From NCBI GenBank assembly GCA_021732845.1, contig JAKFUF010000018.1, positions 16,777 to 80,776 on the forward strand: 64,000 nucleotides of DNA, in the 5' to 3' direction. The position numbers and the translations under genes were made by a program. Below the pieces are notes generated by a model. That model was not told the DNA's origin and did no database searches. It saw nothing but the letters and a program-made list of their open reading frames with translations. Shown piece after piece: positions 51,801 through 59,994 of this stretch. The DNA is from Planctomycetaceae bacterium (lineage in GTDB: Bacteria; Planctomycetota; Planctomycetia; Planctomycetales; Planctomycetaceae). Each line of letters starts with the position of its first letter. Positions within the stretch are counted from its first letter, which is position 1.

Positions 51801-52751
51801 TCAACTGGTAACGATGACTCTCGACAACTGACGCTTGTGCAACGCCAGCGTTAAGACTTGAAAGCCCTTGGTCCCGTCCGGCTGATTATATGGAAAGCAG
51901 AAGCTTTCAAACACAAACTCATGGCGCACGCCATGGTTGTCGATCAATTCGACTTCCTCCGTCCCCAGAGGGCCTCTGGTTCTGCGATTACAGATGGTGG
52001 TAAGAATTTCAAAGAGTTGCACCTCTGAAATGTTTGAGAATGTTTCGCGGAATCTCGGTGACTCTATGACATACCGGCAGGGTTCGCAAAAGTCAAAATC
52101 GTCTGACAGACGGTGGGGGTGTTCGCTGACAATCCCCAGTAGTGGGTGAGGTCCGGCGTATTGTTCTACCATGCGCCACAAAGTTGACGCGTTGGAATTA
52201 CCAAAGCGCTTGTGGAGAAGTTTTAACGACGCAATCGAGATTGGCAGCGACATCAACTCAGCAACGAAGCGGTCCTGCATAAAGAGGAGCTGACCGGCAG
52301 CGTAGTTTGCTTCTGCCTCGATGGTCGCATGGCACGAGGGACTAAGTTCGTTCTTGGAATCTCCAAGCAAATAATATTTGTGCCACGAGCAAAACGTGTG
52401 TCCGACTTCGTGCCCTTCCGCCCAGCGAAATCTGGCTTGATGTAACTGATTGTCAATGAGAATTCGATTTTGATCCCAGAAGAGCATCCCACGAAGACCC
52501 AGCTTGTCGATGACCTTGCCAAGCATTGTTTCGCTGCCGAGTATTACCTTCCCGGCAACTTTAATGGAGTGAACGATCTCCTTCATGAGGCTTGAGTCCT
52601 TACTGCTGTAGTACTCGAGATCCAGATCCAGCTGCGATCGGACTGCTGCCAAGTTCAAGGGCGGCTCCACACCCTTCATATCCGACATGAGTCGCTTGAT
52701 CGCTTTGTCGATCTGCTTTTTCTCGCTGTTGCCAATTTGTGGGTTCTTCAT
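51801..52751 (-). CDS. ImmA/IrrE family metallopeptidase
   Basis: 316 residues. The zinc motif HEVGH at 114-118 lies in RWAEGHEVGHTFCSWHKYY, and the downstream AEANYAAGQLLF segment has the Glu of this family. ImmA-type peptidases cleave partner HTH repressors after a signal. ATG 52751 overlaps the HTH gene stop (52748), so the two are coupled, the usual arrangement. Confidence 0.8.
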   Translation of the reverse strand: MKNPQIGNSEKKQIDKAIKRLMSDMKGVEPPLNLAAVRSQLDLDLEYYSSKDSSLMKEIVHSIKVAGKVILGSETMLGKVIDKLGLRGMLFWDQNRILIDNQLHQARFRWAEGHEVGHTFCSWHKYYLLGDSKNELSPSCHATIEAEANYAAGQLLFMQDRFVAELMSLPISIASLKLLHKRFGNSNASTLWRMVEQYAGPHPLLGIVSEHPHRLSDDFDFCEPCRYVIESPRFRETFSNISEVQLFEILTTICNRRTRGPLGTEEVELIDNHGVRHEFVFESFCFPYNQPDGTKGFQVLTLALHKRQLSRVIVTS

Positions 52752-53314
52752 TGCTCACCTTTTTTGCGCAGTTGCTCAACAAATGTGTGAAAGCACGCTC
52801 TCTGCTCTAGCGTCAGTGAATCGAAGTTGGGCTTTGCACATGCTGCGACCGAAAGAGCTTTCTGCAGCCCAGGGGTTTTAGCATCGCGCGTCAGGCCTGC
52901 CAGTCGCATCACATTGCATGGTTCCAGCTTGAAGTATTCGGCGATAGAGGAAACCGTTAGTGGGGACGGTTTCGATCCTGGGGTGGTTTCAATTCTCCGC
53001 AAGTCCCCAATATCGAGATCTGTCGTTGCAGCAAGTTGTTCGATCGAGAGCTTCTTCTGTGTCCTGAGCAACGTGAGTAGTGTGCCGAATGCTGAGGGCT
53101 CCTGTTGTGCCTGCTGTTTCTCGATCATGCAGTCGAATACCACATTGGGTTCCGACAATTGTTCCGGCAACTCCACGGGAGTGGTGCCAAACATCGCCAG
53201 CGTTTCCCGGACCTCATCCGCAGTCTGTGGGAAAAGGCCGTTGAGGAACTGGTCGGCTTCATATAGTTGACGCTCAATCTCGCTTGGCGAAAGTTTGTCG
53301 CGTGATGGGTTCAT
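52748..53314 (-). CDS. XRE-family HTH regulator
   Basis: 188 residues. An HTH lies at about 83-138 (TLLTLLRTQKKLSIEQLAATTDLDIGDLRRIETTPG, VSSIAEYFKLEPCNVMRLAGL). The N-terminal 80 residues and the C-terminal helix are unassigned. It is a probable partner or substrate of the ImmA-type peptidase. It lies 24 bp after the sigma-factor gene. Confidence 0.75.
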   Translation of the reverse strand: MNPSRDKLSPSEIERQLYEADQFLNGLFPQTADEVRETLAMFGTTPVELPEQLSEPNVVFDCMIEKQQAQQEPSAFGTLLTLLRTQKKLSIEQLAATTDLDIGDLRRIETTPGSKPSPLTVSSIAEYFKLEPCNVMRLAGLTRDAKTPGLQKALSVAACAKPNFDSLTLEQRACFHTFVEQLRKKGEQ

Positions 53315-53338
53315 GGTAGCCTCCGGGAGCGGTCAGTA

Positions 53339-53980
53339 TTATCGAATGATTTGTGTATAGGCTTCGCAGAGAAGTTTGAGCGCTCGGCCGTACGCTTGCC
53401 GGAGTACGGCCGGGGTAATGCGCTGTTCTTTGCAGAATGCGTCATGCACATCGCGAGGTGGCTGTGATTCTCCGGTTTCGGGGTTGTAGTACCGCATCTT
53501 GAACCAGACGATCGCAGCGTCACGAGCGCTAAGGATCCTCGTGACCATTTCGTAAATTCCATGACATTGTTGAGCGCCATCAACTGTCTCTGGCGCGGCG
53601 AACAAATTTTCATTTTCGCCCGGATCGACCAATTCAGGCTTGCGGGATCTGAGCTTGTCCCGGACGAGGTTACGGGCAATGGTCGCGAGCCACGCTTTGC
53701 AGTGGTGGTCAGCCGTACATGGATCAACTCCATTCGGCACCTGGAACGAGTCTGCTCCAGTCTCCCACACCTTGGTAAACGTCTCCGTGACGATATCGTC
53801 GGTGCCGGCACCGCTTCCGGCCAGCACCCGATCCGCATTGAAAACGCAGCGATACACAAACTGGACGTGTCTTGCGTAAAACACTCCCCACGCTGCTCTC
53901 GCCGCTGGAAAATCTTCCTGTTTGCACCTCATCCGCTGCAGCAACTCTTCGTCCGGTGGTTCGGATGGCATGTCGTTCAT
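53339..53980 (-). CDS. ECF-like RNA polymerase sigma factor
   Basis: 213 residues. Region 2 is seen in FYARHVQFVYRCVFNADRVL followed by DDIVTETFTKVWE and CKAWLATIARNLVRDKLRS. Region 4 is divergent (ILSARDAAIVWFKMRYYNPETGE, ITPAVLRQAYGRALKLL). It heads the sigma-HTH-ImmA operon and is divergent from the ubiquitin-like operon. It probably activates its own and/or the divergent promoter. Confidence 0.72.
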   Translation of the reverse strand: MNDMPSEPPDEELLQRMRCKQEDFPAARAAWGVFYARHVQFVYRCVFNADRVLAGSGAGTDDIVTETFTKVWETGADSFQVPNGVDPCTADHHCKAWLATIARNLVRDKLRSRKPELVDPGENENLFAAPETVDGAQQCHGIYEMVTRILSARDAAIVWFKMRYYNPETGESQPPRDVHDAFCKEQRITPAVLRQAYGRALKLLCEAYTQIIR

Positions 53981-54030
53981 GCGAACGTTTCCTTGATGAA
54001 GTACCTCTACCCGGGCCAGCCTCCCTAGGT

Positions 54031-54108
54031 GAAACGAATCGCTGTGACAGGAAATTGGAAATTCTTCGGAGCCCTATTTCCTCGGTTTTCGTCACATCGT
54101 CTCGTTTC
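54031..54108. promoter_or_regulatory. nested palindromic control region
   Basis: In the 191-bp gap between the sigma gene and the Ubl operon three nested inverted pairs occur: GAAACGA 54031-54037 with TCGTTTC 54102-54108, TGTGAC 54043-54048 with GTCACA 54091-54096, and GGAAAT 54050-54055 with ATTTCC 54076-54081. The symmetry suggests two divergent promoters or operators recognised by the same factors. Confidence 0.6.
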
Positions 54109-54171
54109 CTTTGCAGGCGGGCAGATGTCAGCTGCTCGAAGCGACAACGTCCAAAATTTTAAGGAACTGTG

Positions 54172-54489
54172 ATGGAAAACCTAGCAGGAATCGAAGACCT
54201 CCCGGACGAGTTGGAGGACCTGGAGGTCTGCATGAAGGAGGGTCGGGCACCACGCTGTGTCCAGCGCTATCGCATCCGGATCGACCGGGAACAGTACGTC
54301 GTTCATGTGACGTTCATGACCGGCCAGCAGCTTCTGGAAGTTGCGGGAAAGTGTGACGTGAAGCGATGGAAAATCTTCCAGAAGTTGCACGGCAAGATGG
54401 TTGAAATCGGCCTGAACGAGAGAGTGAGCTTCACGGAACCCGGCATCGAGAAGTTCAAGACTCTGCCCCTCGACCAGACGGAGGGTTAA
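54172..54489 (+). CDS. ubiquitin-like protein, multiubiquitin-domain type
   Basis: 105 residues from ATG 54172, with AAGGA upstream. After a 30-residue acidic N terminus comes one domain of the multiubiquitin family: YRIRIDREQYVVHVTFMTG, QQLLEVAGK, RWKIFQKLHGKM, VEIGLNERV, SFTEPGIEKFKTL. It ends in Gly (LDQTEG), so it could be conjugated without trimming. Most relatives have several domains in tandem; this has one. It is the presumed modifier of the operon. Confidence 0.82.
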   Translation: MENLAGIEDLPDELEDLEVCMKEGRAPRCVQRYRIRIDREQYVVHVTFMTGQQLLEVAGKCDVKRWKIFQKLHGKMVEIGLNERVSFTEPGIEKFKTLPLDQTEG

Positions 54490-54494
54490 TACCG

Positions 54495-54896
54495 ATGCCT
54501 CGCCGTGATTTCCGCCTACCTCCGGATGATGTGGCATTTTTGGAACTGCATCATACAGAATGGGAGGCATTCCGCGATGGGACGACAAACTGGCTGCTTG
54601 TCGGCCAGTTTGCAGTCCCCGCCGGATACACCGTCAGCGCAACTCTGGTCGCTCTGCGGATCGAATCAGCGTATCCGGATACCCAAATTGATATGGCGTA
54701 TTTCTTCCCGGCGCTGTGCCGGCAGGATGGAACTCCGATCCCTGCAACTGGATCGACGGAACTGATTGACGGAAAGACATTCCAGCGATGGTCCCGGCAT
54801 CGGACTGCCGAGAATCCATGGCGGCCTGGCATCGACGATGTCTCGACCCACCTGGCACAAGTCCAACATTGGTTTCTTCGGGAGTTTGCGAAATGA
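54495..54896 (+). CDS. E2-like protein, prokaryotic E2 family E
   Basis: 133 residues. The UBC-like layout includes DVAFLELHHTEWEAF, NWLLVGQFAVPAGY, DMAYFFPAL and the C-terminal WRPGIDDVSTHLAQVQHWF motif typical of family E. There is a single Cys (C75 in ALCRQDG), the candidate thioester residue, but I cannot tell from sequence whether it is catalytic. It follows the Ubl gene by 5 bp and overlaps the E1 gene as ATGA. Confidence 0.78.
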   Translation: MPRRDFRLPPDDVAFLELHHTEWEAFRDGTTNWLLVGQFAVPAGYTVSATLVALRIESAYPDTQIDMAYFFPALCRQDGTPIPATGSTELIDGKTFQRWSRHRTAENPWRPGIDDVSTHLAQVQHWFLREFAK

Positions 54897-56308
54897 GTGT
54901 GGACGTGATTCTGCGGATGACAGGAAGCCAGAAGGCTGCCTTGTACCAGCACCTGTTTCCCGACGACGGACGCGAGGCTGTCGCGCTGGCACTCTGCGGC
55001 CGCAGAGACGGTCCGGATCGTCACTGCCTGAGCGTGTGCAAAATCGAATTGATTCCATACGAAGAATGTGACAGGCGGGCCGACAGTATCACCTGGCCGA
55101 CAGGCCGGCTCTTTGTGCTGTTTCAGGAAGCTGCCCGGCGGGGAATGGCAGTCGTGAAACTGCACAGTCATCCTGGCGGCTATGACCAGTTCTCTGTGTT
55201 CGATGATGCATCGGACAAGGAGTTTTTCGAGGCTGCAGTCAGCTGGACGGAAAACCCGCTGCCACATGCAAGCGTCATTGCGTTGCCGTGCGGCAGGATG
55301 TTTGGCCGATGCCAATCGCCGTCAGGACAGTTCCAGCCACTGGAGTTGGTCTCCATTGCGGGTGATTCAATTGAGTATTGGTTCGATCAACCATCGGAGT
55401 TTGTGCCGGAGTTCGCAGATCGGCACGCGCAGGTTCTCGGTAACACTACGATCACGATCATGCGCAGGTTGCGGGCAGTTGTCGTCGGATGTTCAGGAAC
55501 AGGTTCGCCGACCGTTGAACAGTTCTACCGACTGGGCATCGGCGAACTGGTCCTGGTGGACCCCGATCACGTTGGCATAGAAAACCTGAACCGGATTGTG
55601 AATTCCCGTGAGGCGGACGTTCTTCGGAAACGACCGAAAGTCCATGTGCTGGAACGGGCCATTCACGCCACTGGACTCGGGACGACTGTCATTGCCTTGC
55701 CCTTTGATCTCACTGATCCTGCGGTGATCAGGCAGGTGGCGACATGTGACGTCATCTTCGGGTGCGTCGATAGCGTGTTCGCACGACATGTTCTCAACAA
55801 GCTCGCTTCCACCTACTGCATTCCGTATTTCGACATCGGGGTCGGGCTCAAGGCGGATGGCAATGGCGGCATTTCGCATGTTTCAGGTGCGATCAACTAC
55901 CTGCAGCCCGATGGTTCCAGTCTGCTGAGCCGCGGGGCATTTTCCCTGGATGATGTCCAAGCGGACGCCCTGCGGCGCGCAAACCCGGATGAATATGCCG
56001 ACCGCGTGGCATCTGGGTACATCGCCGGTGCCGACGTCGCGCGGCCTGCAGTGATTACCGTCAATATGATCTTTTCGGGGCTGGGGGTTTTCGAATTCCT
56101 GAACCGGCTTCATCAAATGCGGGATGACCCGAACGCCGGGTTCGCGATGCAACGGATCAGCCTGAGCCACAGCTTCAGCGACGTCTACGGTGACGGACCC
56201 CGGTGCATGGTAGTCTCGCGGTACTTGGGCCAGGGTGACCTGCAGCCACTTTTGGGAATGCCGGAGTTATCTGAAGCCGCGGAGGTCGAACATGGGGTTC
56301 GTGATTAG
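54893..56308 (+). CDS. JAB-E1 fusion (JAMM peptidase plus ThiF-like E1)
   Basis: 471 residues from ATG 54893. N-terminal JAB domain: H91, H93, S101 and D104 in HSHPGGYDQFSVFD form a complete JAMM motif, with E28 upstream. ThiF/E1 domain from about 190: VVVGCSGTGSP (nucleotide loop), ELVLVDPDHVGIENLNR, and VIFGCVDS, where C291 is a candidate catalytic Cys. It should adenylate the Ubl and also remove or trim it. Fusion of activation and deconjugation in one protein is known for prokaryotic E1-like systems. Confidence 0.82.
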   Translation: MSVDVILRMTGSQKAALYQHLFPDDGREAVALALCGRRDGPDRHCLSVCKIELIPYEECDRRADSITWPTGRLFVLFQEAARRGMAVVKLHSHPGGYDQFSVFDDASDKEFFEAAVSWTENPLPHASVIALPCGRMFGRCQSPSGQFQPLELVSIAGDSIEYWFDQPSEFVPEFADRHAQVLGNTTITIMRRLRAVVVGCSGTGSPTVEQFYRLGIGELVLVDPDHVGIENLNRIVNSREADVLRKRPKVHVLERAIHATGLGTTVIALPFDLTDPAVIRQVATCDVIFGCVDSVFARHVLNKLASTYCIPYFDIGVGLKADGNGGISHVSGAINYLQPDGSSLLSRGAFSLDDVQADALRRANPDEYADRVASGYIAGADVARPAVITVNMIFSGLGVFEFLNRLHQMRDDPNAGFAMQRISLSHSFSDVYGDGPRCMVVSRYLGQGDLQPLLGMPELSEAAEVEHGVRD

Positions 56309-56630
56309 ATTCTTCAAGTGGCTCTGGTCATGGCGCCCGTTTCGCAGGTCTAGGTGGACGGGGATTGTTGTGAGTGATATTCCCGATCGCCTGAAGCAGT
56401 ATCGCGTGTATCTGATCTGGGAAGACGGCCAACTGTGGCAGGTCGCGATGCTTTGTCCCTGCGGGTGTTCGGCTGTCATCCAGTTATGCGTACTTCCCGA
56501 CTCGCGGCCCGGTTGGACCGTGACGATGAATTCCGACCGGACCGTATCGCTGTCTCCGTCGGTCTGGCGCACCACGGGTTGCCAAAGTCACTTCTTTCTG
56601 CGCAGCGGCAGAATTGACTGGTGCGCTTAG
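56292..56630 (+). CDS. DUF6527-like zinc protein of the Ubl operon
   Basis: 112 residues from ATG 56292, overlapping the E1 gene by 17 bp. It has a basic Trp-rich N terminus (FFKWLWSWRPFRRSRW), then CPCGC at about 55-59, and a closing GCQSHFFLRSGRIDW. The Cys pairs and the GC.SHFF..G.I.W pattern match DUF6527, a family that accompanies bacterial ubiquitin-like operons. Its biochemical role is not known to me. Confidence 0.7.
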   Translation: MGFVIRFFKWLWSWRPFRRSRWTGIVVSDIPDRLKQYRVYLIWEDGQLWQVAMLCPCGCSAVIQLCVLPDSRPGWTVTMNSDRTVSLSPSVWRTTGCQSHFFLRSGRIDWCA

Positions 56631-56883
56631 GTCATCCGTTGAAGTAGCTGTGCCTGCTGTTTCTGCTTCCTTGCTGCCACTAGCCGAACTTCACCCAGGT
56701 CGAGGTGAAAGGCCCGTCCCGGTTCCCTGCCGCATCGCCGACCCCCCTGCACCGCAGTGGCTGACTCTGGAACTGAAGGCGGACGCTGGTATTTTCGAGA
56801 AGGCGAATGCCACGCTGGCGGAACTAGATTTACGTCGCGGCCACGAGGAACTGCTGCTCGCGGCGGTCAGGTCATGCCGGTAG
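56614..56883 (+). CDS. possible microprotein, Ubl operon
   Basis: 89 residues from TTG 56614, overlapping the DUF6527 gene by 17 bp. The second half (PQWLTLELKADAGIFEKANATLAELDLRRGHEELLL) is helical. TTG start and lack of homologues in my memory keep confidence low. The overlap suggests coupling to the operon. Confidence 0.4.
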   Translation: MTGALRSSVEVAVPAVSASLLPLAELHPGRGERPVPVPCRIADPPAPQWLTLELKADAGIFEKANATLAELDLRRGHEELLLAAVRSCR

Positions 56884-57023
56884 TGCTGAAGATCGTTCGC
56901 AAACCGCCCCCGCCCCGTTGGCCGTGGTCTGCCCTCGCGCTGGCGATCCTGCTGGCCCTCACCTCATGCGCCCCAGGTTGCCTCTTCCCAAACGCGAATT
57001 ATTCGTGCAGAGTGCTCCGATGA
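56874..57023 (+). CDS. possible small membrane or lipoprotein peptide
   Basis: 49 residues from ATG 56874. A basic Pro-rich start (VVLKIVRKPPPPRW) precedes one hydrophobic helix (SALALAILLALTSCAPG) that resembles a lipoprotein signal with a Cys at its end. It overlaps the 56614 frame and then the next frame as ATGA. Confidence 0.4.
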   Translation: MPVVLKIVRKPPPPRWPWSALALAILLALTSCAPGCLFPNANYSCRVLR

Positions 57024-57151
57024 CAGAGAGCAACACAACCCGCATCGCATTTCAGGCGTTGGCCATCGTTTCCCTAGGCGGGCCGTTGTTTGAACGGGTG
57101 TTGAGGTTACTCTCCGAAATTAGCCGAACTACCGACGGGAACGGCAGATAA
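57020..57151 (+). CDS. possible microprotein
   Basis: 43 residues from ATG 57020, overlapping the previous stop as ATGA. The sequence (TRIAFQALAIVSLGGPLFERVLRLLSEISR) could form one amphipathic helix. It is the last frame of the overlapping series and has no recognised family. Confidence 0.3.
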   Translation: MTESNTTRIAFQALAIVSLGGPLFERVLRLLSEISRTTDGNGR

Positions 57152-57280
57152 GAGAATCCGCCAACGACAAAGCGAACCATTTCTGGTAGCATGTCCACTT
57201 CTTCCCAAGGAGCATCGGGACTTCCGAACGTCGGATTTTCAAAGGAGTGCGTCAGCAGACCAGTCGCTCGGGCCACTTAA

Positions 57281-59962
57281 ATGCTTTTCAAAGAGATTGT
57301 TGCTTTAGACAACGGGGCACAGTTCCTCAATGTTGATCTGCACATACACTCATATGGGTCATCCCACGATGTGAAAGATACCACCATGACCCCGCAGGCC
57401 ATCGTCGATTCGGCGGTGGCACAGGGTTTGAGTATCATTGCGATTACCGATCATAATTCCGACAAAAACGTTGCAGCTGCGATTGCACACGCTCAGCAAT
57501 ACGCGGGGCGTTTGCTTGTTCTTCCGGGTGTTGAGGTCACGACCTCCCATGGGCACTTGCTCGTTTACTTTGCGCCAGAATCGGTGGAGGTGTTAACCAA
57601 GTTCATTCACAAACTTGATCTGGTTGGGCCTCAAGGCGCTGACAACACGCACACCGCGAAGTCTATGACGGATGTGATCGCCGAGGCAGAACGACTGGGT
57701 GGAATCTGCATTGCCGCTCACATAGATCGTGAGAAAACAGGTTTTGAGATGTTTGCTCCGGGCTTCCAAAACTGGAAGCGAGATATTGTCGCCAGCTCTG
57801 GACTGTATGGAATTGAGTGCGACGACAAAGATCATCTAGTCTGGTATTCGGACGCCGACGAACCCGGGTCAGCAGGTGTAGAGCGTCGAAAGATTTTCCA
57901 ATTGCGGAAGGCTAACCCAGCCCTGAAGGGCCGCCACCAGCTTGCGTACGTTCAGGGTTCCGACTCGCATTCGATGGCGAATTTTCAGAATCCAAAGCCG
58001 CAAAAACCCTGGACGAAGATCAAGCTGACCGAGTTGAGCTTCAGTGCATTCCGTACCGCCCTGGTGGACCCCAGCGCCCGCGTTCGCGCTCGGTCCGTCC
58101 TGCCGCCATTCGTTCCACGCATTCGTGGGATGGCGATCACCGGCGGCTTCCTGCATCAAGAGGCCATTCACTTCAGCGACAACCTAAACTGTTTCATCGG
58201 CGGGCGCGGCACCGGCAAGTCCACAGCCATTCGCGGCCTCGCATATGCATTCGGATTGAACGAAGAGTTCGGCGAATACGACAACTGCGCTGATTCGATC
58301 ATCGTGTGGTGTGAGGGTGCCGATGGCGTCATTTACCGTTACGAACGATCCAAGGGCGGTGACATCTCAGTCAAAGCCAATGAGGATGCAGGCATTAATG
58401 ACGTTCCGACCGACTCCTTCCGAATCGAATACTTCGGACAGGGCGAGCTGGCTGAGGTCGCAAAAGACCCGCTGAAGACGCCGCAGCTTTTCCAGAAGTT
58501 TTTGGATCGCCACACATCGCTTCGAGACCTGAACGAAACCGAAGCATCCCTTGTCGCCCAGCTTCGCGAGAATGCTTCACGGCTGGTTCCCCTCGAAAAC
58601 AATTTCCTGCAACTCGCAGATAAGCGCAAGTTCCTGGCTGAAGTTGAGCAAAAGCTCAAGCTCGCCGAAGAAGGCAAACTCAAGGAAGTCGTCGCGGTTC
58701 AAAGCAAGATTGTTTCTGAAAAGACCGTACGCGGAGCCGTCGAGCAAATCAGCCAGGCGTACGCCGGTGGCTTGAATCTATCCGTCCTTGAAAAGTGCCT
58801 CGATCAGATTCTGACAACGGCGGGAACCGTCACCGCCGACCCCCAATCCGTGACGCTGCTGCAATCAGTCCGCAACGTGATCGACGCCACCAACGCCGAA
58901 TTGAAGGCGAAGACGGACGAAATCAATGCGTTCCTAAGGCTGCGCTCCAAGGAGCTAACCGCTCTCTGTGCACAGCTAAAGACAAATCACATTCGAATGG
59001 ACACCGAGATGGCGGCGAAGGTCGCCGACCTTAAGGCACGGGGTTTGGCAGGGAATGTGACAGAGCTTGAGCAACTCATTCGACAAAAGGGGAACACAGG
59101 CCGCGAAATCACCTCAGTGGAACAACGCTCCACAGAACTGGCGGGCTACAAAGACCAGCGAGCAAAGCTGTTGAAAAGCTTGGCCGAGGTTCGCCAGCAG
59201 ATGACGACTCGGCGGAAGGATCAGCTGCGCAGCATCAACCAGAACCTATCCCTCACGATTCCCGATTATCTCATCTTCGTTCGGTATGAAGACTCTGGCA
59301 TCACGGACGCATTCAGTGCGTACCTCAAACTCAAGATGCACGGCTCGTATCTCCAAGATCAGACCATCGAGCAGATTTGCATGCGTGTCACGCCTGCCGA
59401 CCTATCAACATGGATACTCGCGCGTGACCTCGTAGCGATTTCAACGGGTGCCGGAATATCGCAGCAGTGGGCGCAGGAGATGGTCGGGAAGCTGTGCTAC
59501 TGGGAGATTCTTCTTGAGCTGCAAGTTCTTGCCAAGCCGCCGAAACCGGTTATCACCGTCCGAACGAGGACGACCCCACCAAAAGAGATACCGGTCTTTC
59601 AGCTTTCTGATGGGCAGCGCCACACCATCCTGCTGACGATTGCGATGCTGGCAGAAACCAATGTTCCTTTGGTGATCGATCAGCCCGAAGACGACCTGGA
59701 CAACGCCTTCATCTTTGCCACCGTGGTCGCCACGTTACGCGCCATCAAGGAGCGTCGTCAGGTCATCCTTGTCACCCACAACGCAAACATCGCCGTTCTT
59801 GGCGACTCGGAGTTGATTCTCCCAATGCATCGCGAGAACAACTGCGGCAAAGCAAAGGATCGCGGATCAATCGACGGCCTTCCGACGAAGATGTGTGTCC
59901 AGAATATTCTGGAAGGTGGCCCGGACGCGTTTTGCAAACGCAGGGAGATTTACGGTCACTGA
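57281..59962 (+). CDS. PHP-domain/SMC-like ATPase, TrlF type
   Basis: 893 residues. PHP phosphoesterase domain (1-260): DLHIHSYGSSHD near 20, ITDHNS near 57, GVEVTTSHGH near 88 and QGSDSHS near 225. ATPase: Walker A GGRGTGKST near 306, a coiled coil from about 410 to 660, an SMC/ABC-like signature SDGQRHTIL near 775, Walker B LVIDQPEDDLD near 797 and VTHNANIA near 830. Such fusions occur in defence and tRNA-repair-associated loci. The combination suggests ATP-gated nucleic-acid cleavage or phosphate release. It is downstream of the Ubl operon, 130 bp after the last microprotein frame. Confidence 0.78.
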   Translation: MLFKEIVALDNGAQFLNVDLHIHSYGSSHDVKDTTMTPQAIVDSAVAQGLSIIAITDHNSDKNVAAAIAHAQQYAGRLLVLPGVEVTTSHGHLLVYFAPESVEVLTKFIHKLDLVGPQGADNTHTAKSMTDVIAEAERLGGICIAAHIDREKTGFEMFAPGFQNWKRDIVASSGLYGIECDDKDHLVWYSDADEPGSAGVERRKIFQLRKANPALKGRHQLAYVQGSDSHSMANFQNPKPQKPWTKIKLTELSFSAFRTALVDPSARVRARSVLPPFVPRIRGMAITGGFLHQEAIHFSDNLNCFIGGRGTGKSTAIRGLAYAFGLNEEFGEYDNCADSIIVWCEGADGVIYRYERSKGGDISVKANEDAGINDVPTDSFRIEYFGQGELAEVAKDPLKTPQLFQKFLDRHTSLRDLNETEASLVAQLRENASRLVPLENNFLQLADKRKFLAEVEQKLKLAEEGKLKEVVAVQSKIVSEKTVRGAVEQISQAYAGGLNLSVLEKCLDQILTTAGTVTADPQSVTLLQSVRNVIDATNAELKAKTDEINAFLRLRSKELTALCAQLKTNHIRMDTEMAAKVADLKARGLAGNVTELEQLIRQKGNTGREITSVEQRSTELAGYKDQRAKLLKSLAEVRQQMTTRRKDQLRSINQNLSLTIPDYLIFVRYEDSGITDAFSAYLKLKMHGSYLQDQTIEQICMRVTPADLSTWILARDLVAISTGAGISQQWAQEMVGKLCYWEILLELQVLAKPPKPVITVRTRTTPPKEIPVFQLSDGQRHTILLTIAMLAETNVPLVIDQPEDDLDNAFIFATVVATLRAIKERRQVILVTHNANIAVLGDSELILPMHRENNCGKAKDRGSIDGLPTKMCVQNILEGGPDAFCKRREIYGH

Positions 59963-59994
59963 CACGGACCAGCGAAAAGCTGCCCAGCCACGAA

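Noticed and set aside
51433..51804. Short frames in the origin-proximal gap
   Set aside because: No ribosome binding site and shadow-like composition.
57052..57276. Minus-strand frame of 74 codons before the PHP-ATPase
   Set aside because: It runs against the plus-strand frames and has no recognised motif; left undecided in favour of non-coding.
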